Translations under genes and position numbers: made by a program | The notes under the pieces: model-generated | Database searches by the model: none | Told to the model about the DNA's origin: nothing | The model's input: the letters and a program-made list of their open reading frames with translations, nothing else | NCBI GenBank assembly: GCA_029834535.1 | Contig: JAQMWT010000634.1 | Location: 38,314 to 102,313, forward strand | DNA from: Chrysophaeum taylorii | Lineage: Eukaryota; Sar; Pelagophyceae; Pelagomonadales; Pelagomonadaceae | Reading direction: 5' to 3' | Length of the DNA: 64,000 nucleotides | In this document: in pieces, positions 57,590 to 64,000 of the stretch | Layout: each line of letters begins with the position of its first letter | Numbering within the stretch: position 1 is the first letter of the stretch

Positions 57590-58960
57590 GCGGTGGCCGC
57601 TCGCAGCGGCGATGAAGACGCCGGCACGCATCGTATCGAAGCGGCGACGAACGCCGGCACGCATCGTATCGAAGCGCTGGCAGACGCGTCGAGCGCCGCG
57701 CGCCGCCGCCGAGTTTTTATTCGGGTTGGTCGACTGGACACCGCGGGCGAGTCCGAGTCCGCGGGCGAGTCCGAGTCCGCGGGCGAGTCCGAGTCCGAGT
57801 CCGCGACGGCGGTGGCCGCTCGCAGCGGCGACGAAGACGCCGGCACGCATCGTATCGAAGCGCTGGCGCACGCGTCGAGCTCGACGCGCCGTCGAGTTTT
57901 TATTTCGGGTTGGTCGACTGGACGTCAACCCGCGGTCGCGACGGCGGCGACGAAGACGCCGACACGCATCGTATCGAAGCGCTGCCCGGCGGCGCGGTGC
58001 GCTGCCCGCGCCGCCCGTCGAGCGAGCCGCGGAGTTTTTTTTCGGGTCGGTCGACTGGACGTCAACCCGCGGGCGAGTCCGAGTCCGCGGTCGCGACGGC
58101 GGTGGCCGCTCGCGGCGACGAAGCCGCCGGCACGCATCGTAACGGAGGTTAAACGGTGGTCGATCCACCGAGTCGACGGTCGAGTCTCGTTCGGTCGCGC
58201 GCGTTCTCGAGGACGGCCCGTCGGAAGAGCGAGTCGTAGGCGTGGAAGCGGGCTTTGACCGCAAAGAACATCGAACGAAAAATTGCGGCATGCCATGCCG
58301 GCGTCGAGGCGGTCTTCGTCTTCTTCTTCTCCGTCGGCGATGGCCAGAGCGCGGCCACGGGCGGTCGTCGTGGGCGCGCGCGGGCGCGCGGCCGGGTCGT
58401 CGGCGCGCGCGGCACGCTCGTCGCGGTCGTCGCCGCGTTTTTCGTGGTCTTCGATCCGTAGCGGGGGAGAGTCCGAGGCCGCGGTCGCGACGGCGGTGGC
58501 CGCGACGGCGGTGGCCGCTGGCAGCGGCGACGAAGACGCCGGCACGCATCGTATCGAAGCGCCGGGCCCGGCGGCGCGGAGCGCCGCCCGTCGAGCCCGC
58601 CGAGTTTTTTTTCGGGTTTGTCGACTGGACGTCAACCCGCGGGCGAGTCCGATACCGCGGTCGCGACGTCGATGGCCGCTCGCAGCGGCGACGAAGCCGG
58701 CGGCACGCATCGTATCGAAGGTGAAACGATGTTCGATCCACCGAGTCGACGGTCGAGTCTCGTTCGCTCTCGCGCGTTCTCGAGGACGGCCCGTCGGAAG
58801 ATCGAGTCGTAGCCGTGGAAGCGGGCTTTGACCGCAGACGCGAGCGCGGCAAGCCGTTCTCGATTTCGGTGGCCGCTCGCAGCGGCGACGAAGACGCCGG
58901 CACGCATCGCGCGCGTACCGAAGAGTTCGCGCGCAAAAAAGGCGAAATCGCGTCGCATTT
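57590..58960. repeat. GC minisatellite, left arm
   Basis: About eight diverged repeats built on GACGAAGACGCCGGCACGCA plus TCGTATCGAAGCG and GGTCGACTGGACGTCAACCC, spaced 40-400 bases apart. All six frames stay open because stop codons are rare in this composition, so the long Arg/Ala-rich frames here are not taken as genes. Confidence 0.8.
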
Positions 58961-59184
58961 TTGCGCGCGCCAGAACCCCGAAAGAACCCCGAACCCCGGC
59001 ATGCCATGCCGGCGTCGAGGCTCGCGTAGCGTCCGTGGCTCGAGCGCGTCGTCCCGTTTGCCGGGCGAAGGCTCCATCGCCGTCGCACGCGTCAACCTTA
59101 CTTCAAAAAAAGATCGGTCGAAAGGGTTTTGTTCTTCGAAATACTCTCGATTTTTACGACTACAACCTTACCCTGATCACTGAC

Positions 59185-59325
59185 TGCGGTTGCGATGGAG
59201 GACGGTGCCTGACGAATCCTGAGCCTTGCGGGGGCATCCCCACCCTCCCGGCGTAGGTTGGCACCTATTCGCCTCCCGGGCGGGCCGGTGGGCAGCCGGA
59301 ACGTTCGCAGCGGGACGGGGTATGG
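59185..59325 (+). mobile_element. SINE head fragment in left arm
   Basis: GGTTGCGATGGAGGACGG, CCTCCCGGCGTAGGTTGGCA and CCGGAACGTTCGCAG match the 5' third of the SINE-like family; the rest is missing. Counterparts in the other arms are at about 60160-60300 and 62700-62850 (minus). Confidence 0.65.
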
Positions 59326-60539
59326 TCTTCATAACAAATAGTACGGGTTTTCTTCTTCGAAATACTCTCGATTTTTTCGACCACCAGCGTCCAATTTACT
59401 ACTACGGGAATCGAACTCGAAACCAGGGACCTAGGCGCACTACGTATCCGAGTCTTCGCCCACGCTCCCCAGGCTACTACGCTCAGCATTACGAATCGAC
59501 CACCAGGATCCGAACTCGAGACGTACGTACGGCAATAACCCCAGATTCTCGCTCAAACTTCTACGCTTTCTCCGATACTACATGCTACAAGGCTCTCGCC
59601 GCAGATGGCAAGAAGAAAACATTTTATAAACATTAAGGCTTTCGGCTCATCCACAATAATTAATTGGGAAATGTCAGTCTGTCAGTGAGGATCACTTAAC
59701 GGAACTCTACTTTCTGTTCGAACGAGCATGTATGCTCGAAACGGGCCGTCAAAATCTGCGTTTTGTAAAGCCGATTCATTTCAAAACGCTTCACTCGAGG
59801 CCTACTTTCTGTTCTTTGCTAAATGTATGAGCCAAAAGCCTTAATGTTTATAAAATGTTTTGTACTTGCCATCTGCGGCGACCCTTGGAGTATCGAAGAC
59901 ACCCTAGAAGTTTGAGCGAGAATCTGGGTGATTGCTGTACGTACGTCTCGAGTTCGGATCCTGGTAGTATTTCGAAGGAGAGAGAAAACCCTTAGTCGTG
60001 AGAGTATTTCGAAGAAGAAAACCCGTAGTATTCGTCGAAAAGAAAACCCTGTCGGATGGTCGATTTCTATGCTGGCTGTATGCTGGCGTAGTCGTAGATC
60101 GCGAGTATTTCGAGGAAGAAAACCCGAACCTTCCGTCTTCGCCACCCCGGCCATGCACCGTCCCACAGCGAACGTTCCGGCTGCCAACCGGCACGCCCGG
60201 GAGGCGAATAGGTGCCAACCTACGCCGGGAGGGCGGGATGGCCCTCGCAAAAGGCTCAGGATTCGTGAGGCACCGTCCTCCATCGCCCGCAGTCAGCGAT
60301 CAGGGTAAGGTTGTAGTCGTAAAAAAATTTTTTTGAAGTAAGGTTGTCGCGTGCGACGGCGATGGAGCCTTCGCCCGGCAAACGGGACGACGCGCTCGAG
60401 CCAGGGACGCTACGCGAGCCTCGACGCCGGCATCGCATGCCGGCGTTTTGCTTTCGGGGTTCTTTCGGGGTTCTGGCGCGCGCAAAAATGCGACGCGATT
60501 TCGCCTTTATTCCGCGCGAACTCTTCGGTACGCGCGCGA

Positions 60540-61290
60540 TGCGTGCCGGCGTCTTCGTCGCCGCGGAGACCGGCCACCGAAATCGACAACGGCTTGCCGC
60601 GCTCGCGTCTGCGGTCAAAGCCCGCTTCCACGGCTACGACTCGCTCTTCCGACGGGCCGTCCTCGAGAAAGCGCGCGACCGAACGAGACGCGACCGTCGA
60701 CTCGGTGGATCGACCACCGTTTAACCTTCGTCACGATGCGTGCCGGCGGCTTCGTCGCCGCGAGCGGCCACCGCCGTCGCGACCGCGGTATCGGACTCGC
60801 CCGCGGGTTGACGTCCAGTCGACCGACCCGAAAAAAAACTCGGCGGCTCGCTCGACGGGCGGCGCGCCGCGCCGCCGGGCCCGGCGCTTCGATACGATGC
60901 GTGCCGGCGTCTTCGTCGCCGCTGCGAGCGGCCACCGCCGTCGCGACCGCGGCCTCGGACTCTCCCGCGGGTTGACGTCCAGTCGACCAACCCGAAATAA
61001 AAACTCCGCGGCGCGTCGAGCTCGACGCGTGCGCCAGCGCTTCGATACGATGCGTGCCGGCGTCTTCGTCGCCGCTGCGAGCGGCCACCGCCGAGCGGCC
61101 ACCGCCGTCGCGGACTCGGACTCGGACTCGCCCGCGGACTCGGACTTGCCCGCGGTGTCCAGTCGACCAACCCGAATAAAAACTCCGCGGCGCGGCGCGG
61201 CGCGCCGGCGCTCGACGCGTCTGCCAGCGCTTCGATACGATGCGTGCCGGCGTCTTCGTCGCCGCTGCGAGCGGCCACCACCGTCGCGAC
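60540..61290. repeat. GC minisatellite, unit 2
   Basis: The inverted counterpart of the left-arm array: ATGCGTGCCGGCGTCTTCGT and CGCTGCGAGCGGCCACCG repeat at about 130-190-base spacing. Open frames across it are compositional. Confidence 0.78.
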
Positions 61291-61879
61291 CGCGGCCTCG
61301 GACTCTCCCCCGCCGGCGACAACGGCTCGCCGTAAAGTCGTGGCCTTCGTCCACGCGTCGTCGACCTCGACGCGTCTGCGACATCGATTTCGCTTTTGTC
61401 GACGGTGGTCGCGCCACGTCCTGGGACTGGCCGCGCTCTGGCCATCGCAAGCCTCGCGTCCTACTGCTGGAACGCCTACGGATCCAAGACCAGGAACAAC
61501 GCGGCGACGAGCGCGCCGCGCGCGCCCGCGCCGACGACCGGCCGCGCGCCCGCGCGCGTCCACGCCGACGACCGGCCGCGCGCCCGCGCGCGTCCACCAC
61601 GACCGCCCGTGGCCATCGGCCATCGCCCACGGACACGAAGACCTCCCCGCTCGCGTCTACGACGAAGCCCGCTTCCGCGGCCACGCCTCGCTCTTCCCGC
61701 TGCGGCCGTCCTCGCCGCGAGAACCTCTGGACCGTCGACCGCGACGGCGCGTCCGCTATCTATGGATTATGCGCGACGCCCTCCTTCTCACTACGCCCGC
61801 CGCCACCCCGGCGCCTATTGTCTATAATGAAATACTCCATTAAACAAAGCGGCCATCCGCCATCTCATAGTCCATCCGC

Positions 61880-62205
61880 AAAAAACGCAAAGCCGAAAAT
61901 AAACAGGCATAACGCTAACCCCCAGAACGCTTCGCGCAACGGAAAGGAAGGAAAAGGGTACACACCCTAACCCAAGAACGAAAAATTGCGCGGGAATCTT
62001 CAAGAACCGAAAAGACAGAATTTCCACGGCGTCGCGACGGCGTTTTTGGTCGGCTCCCGAGACGCGACGGCCCTCGAGGCGGCGGGGGGTCCGGGGGTGT
62101 CCCCCGGCGGGGGGTTTGGGGGGCAGAGCCCCCCAATTCCCGGGGGGTTCGGGGGGCTTGCCCCCCGAGAAAAAGGCCGAAAAAAACCCGACTTGGCTTT
62201 ACTAG
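61880..62205. repeat. Terminal G/C hairpin cluster of the unit
   Basis: It contains GGGGGGCTTGCCCCCC, GGGGGGCAGAGCCCCCC and a CCGGGGGTGTCCCCCGG hairpin in tandem, followed by AAAAAGGCCGAAAAAAACCC. The same cluster, reversed, is at 56905-57015. Confidence 0.75.
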
Positions 62206-62210
62206 TCCAC

Positions 62211-64000
62211 AATAATTAATTGGGAAATGTCAGTCTGTGTGTGAGGATCACTTACCGGAACTCTACTTTCTGTTCGAAGCCCTATGTATGCTCGAAACGG
62301 CCCACAAAATCTGCGTTTTGTAAAGCCGATTCATTTCAAAACGCTTCACTCGAGGCCTACTTTCTGTTCTTTGCTAAATGTATGAGCCAAAAGCATTAAT
62401 GTTTATAAAATGTTTTCTTCTTGCCATCTGCGGCGACCCTTGGAGTATCGGAGAGACCGTAGAAGTTTGAGCGAGAATCTGGGTGATTGCTGTACGTACG
62501 TCTCGAGTTCGGATCCTGGTAGTATTTCGAAGGAGAGAAAACCCTTAGGCGAGAGTATTTCGAAGAAGAAAACCCGTAGTATTCGTTGAAAAGAAAACCC
62601 TGTCGGATGGTCGATTTCTATGCTGGCTGTATGCTGGCGTAGTCGTAGATCGCGAGTATTTCGAGGAAGAAAACCCGAACCTTCCGTCTTCGCCACCCCG
62701 GCCATGCACCGTCCCACAGCGAACGTTCCGGCTGCCAACCGGCACGCCCGGGAGGCGAATAGGTGCCAACCTACGCCGGGAGGGCGGATGGCCCTCGCAA
62801 GGCTCAGGATTCGTGAGGCACCGTCCTCCATCGCCCGCAGTCAGCGATCAGGGTAAGGTTGTAGTCGTAAAAATTTTTTTTGAAGTAAGGTTGTCGCGTG
62901 CGACGGCGATGGAGCCTTCGCCCGGCAAACGGGACGACGCGCTCGAGCCAGGGACGCTACGCGAGCCTCGACGCCGGCATCGCATGCCGGCGTTTTACGT
63001 TCGGGGTTCTTTCTGGCGCGCGCAAAAATGCGACGCGATTTCGCCTTTTTTGCGCGCGAACTCTTCGGTACGCGCGCGATGCGTGCCGGCGTCTTCGTCG
63101 CCGCTGCGAGCGGCCACCGAAATCGACAACGGCTTGCCGCGCTCGCGTCTGCGGTCAAAGCCCGCTTCCACGGCTACGACTCGATCTTCCGACGGGCCGT
63201 CCTCGAGAACGCGCGAGACCGAACGAGACTCGACCGTCGACTCGGTGGATCGACCACCGTTTAACCTTCGATACGATGCGTGCCGCCGGCTTCGTCGCCG
63301 CTGCGAGCGGCCATCGACGTCGCGACCGCGGTATCGGACTCGCCCGCGGGTTGACGTCCACTCGACAAACCCGAAAAAAAACTCGGCGGCTCGCTCGACG
63401 GGCGACGCGCCGCGCCGCCGGGCCCGGCGCTTCGATACGATGCGTGCCGGCGTCTTCGTCGCCGCTGCGAGCGGCCACCGCCGTCGCGACCGCGGCCTCG
63501 GACTCTCCCCCGCTACGGATCGAAGACCACGAAAAACGCGGCGACGACCGCGACGAGCGCGCGATTTCGCCTTTTCGCGCGAACTCTTCGTACGCGCGCT
63601 GCGCGCGATGCTGCCCCCGGCGTCTTCTCGTCCGCCGCTGCGACCGGCCACCGAAATCGACAACGGCTTCCGCGCGCGTCTGCGGTCAAAGCCCGCTTCC
63701 ACGGCTCGACTCGCTCTTCCGACGGCCGTCCTCGAGAACGCGCGCGACCGAACGAGACCGACGGTCGACTCGGTGGATCGACCGCCCGTTTAACCTTCGT
63801 TACGATGCGTGCCGGCGGCTTCGTCGCCGCGAGCGGCCACCGCCGTCGCGACCGCGGACTCGGACTCGCCCGCGGGTTGACGTCCAGTCGACAACCCGAA
63901 ATAAAACTCCGCGGCGCCGTCGAGCTCGACGCCCGCCGCAGGCGCTTCGATACGATGCGTGCGCGGCGTCTTCGTCGCCGCTGCGAGCGGCCACCGCCGT
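62211..64000 (+). repeat. Unit 3 of the 2.56-kb repeat, truncated by the window end
   Basis: A direct repeat of 59651 onward, with about 90 percent or better similarity by eye over the AT-rich leader, the SINE-head fragment (62700-62850) and the minisatellite (63070 to the end). It continues beyond the window. Confidence 0.82.

Larger units (their letters stand above)
56889..62210. repeat. Large imperfect palindrome of a roughly 2.56-kb unit
   Basis: The left arm (about 56889-59647) is the reverse complement of 59828-62210, end to end: both outer ends are AGTAA(G)GCCAAGTCGGG or its complement, followed by the same G/C hairpins, the same AT-rich segment near 57270 and 61830, the same minisatellite and the same SINE-head fragment. 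The centre (59648-59827) is unique to the right-hand copy. Arms differ by many substitutions and indels, so the structure is not a simple assembly mirror. Confidence 0.85.
59651..62210 (+). repeat. Unit 2 of the 2.56-kb repeat
   Basis: It starts CCACAATAATTAATTGGG and ends CCCGACTTGGCTTTACTAGT. It is directly repeated from 62211 onward. It contains tRNA-like sequence, a SINE-head fragment (minus), the minisatellite (60540-61290) and terminal G/C hairpins. Confidence 0.82.

Noticed and set aside
57278-59095. Very long open frames (up to 605 codons) on both strands across the palindrome arms
   Set aside because: They are Arg/Ala/Pro-rich, open in several frames at once, and coincide with a GC-rich minisatellite where stop codons are rare. 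No domain motif is present.
56889-62210. Palindrome as a pure assembly mirror
   Set aside because: Arms differ by many substitutions and indels and the centre is asymmetric, which a mirrored contig would not show. Confirmation by reads is still desirable.

Overview
The window looks like a piece of nuclear genome from a chlorophyll-c alga (an ochrophyte stramenopile, possibly pelagophyte-like). The evidence is a fucoxanthin/chlorophyll a/c type light-harvesting protein whose presequence has the A-F junction of complex-plastid targeting, eukaryotic housekeeping genes (SRP receptor beta, PRPF4B-type kinase, SET methyltransferase), and short GT-AG introns (44, 53, 73 and 133 nt) that I could place because they join frames and rebuild family motifs. 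Species-level placement is inference.

Layout: 1-5 kb is a compact gene block: SRP receptor beta and an EF-hand protein are divergent across about 80 bp, followed by a light-harvesting protein and a PRP4-like kinase with an RS-type first exon. 5.1-10.65 kb is a Ty1/copia element with very short LTRs and a 5-bp target duplication. 10.7-13.2 kb holds an uncharacterised bacterial-like gene, a ubiquitin-like fragment and a low-complexity gene. 13.7-31.2 kb is one 17.4-kb nest: an old copia-like element with 315-bp LTRs that carries a C5-cytosine DNA methyltransferase domain, broken by SINE copies and with a second copy of the short-LTR copia inside its 3' LTR. 32.7-37.7 kb has a nucleobase permease (3 exons), a 2-oxoglutarate oxygenase and a SET-domain methyltransferase. 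37.8-40.7 kb is a hAT DNA transposon. 43.1-46.5 kb has a monoglyceride-lipase-like hydrolase and a metallophosphoesterase (2 exons). 46.8-55.4 kb is again mobile DNA: SINEs, an LTR remnant, and a minus-strand Ty3/gypsy element whose first recognisable domain after the 5' LTR is another C5-cytosine methyltransferase. 55.5-56.5 kb has a 19-mer array and a Pif1/Helitron-type helicase remnant. 56.9-64 kb is a large imperfect palindrome plus a tandem copy of a roughly 2.56-kb unit rich in GC minisatellite and G/C hairpins.

The most interesting result is that two retrotransposons of different superfamilies (copia-like at 13.7-31.2 kb, gypsy at 48.6-55 kb) each carry a cytosine-methyltransferase domain, in different positions of the polyprotein. 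DNMT-bearing retrotransposons have been reported from dinoflagellates and charophyte algae; two architectures side by side in a chlorophyll-c algal genome would extend that. Target duplications and an empty-site copy let the insertions be ordered, and all three copies of a 257-bp inverted-repeat element sit inside LTRs. All gene calls are by eye from motifs; no database search was run.
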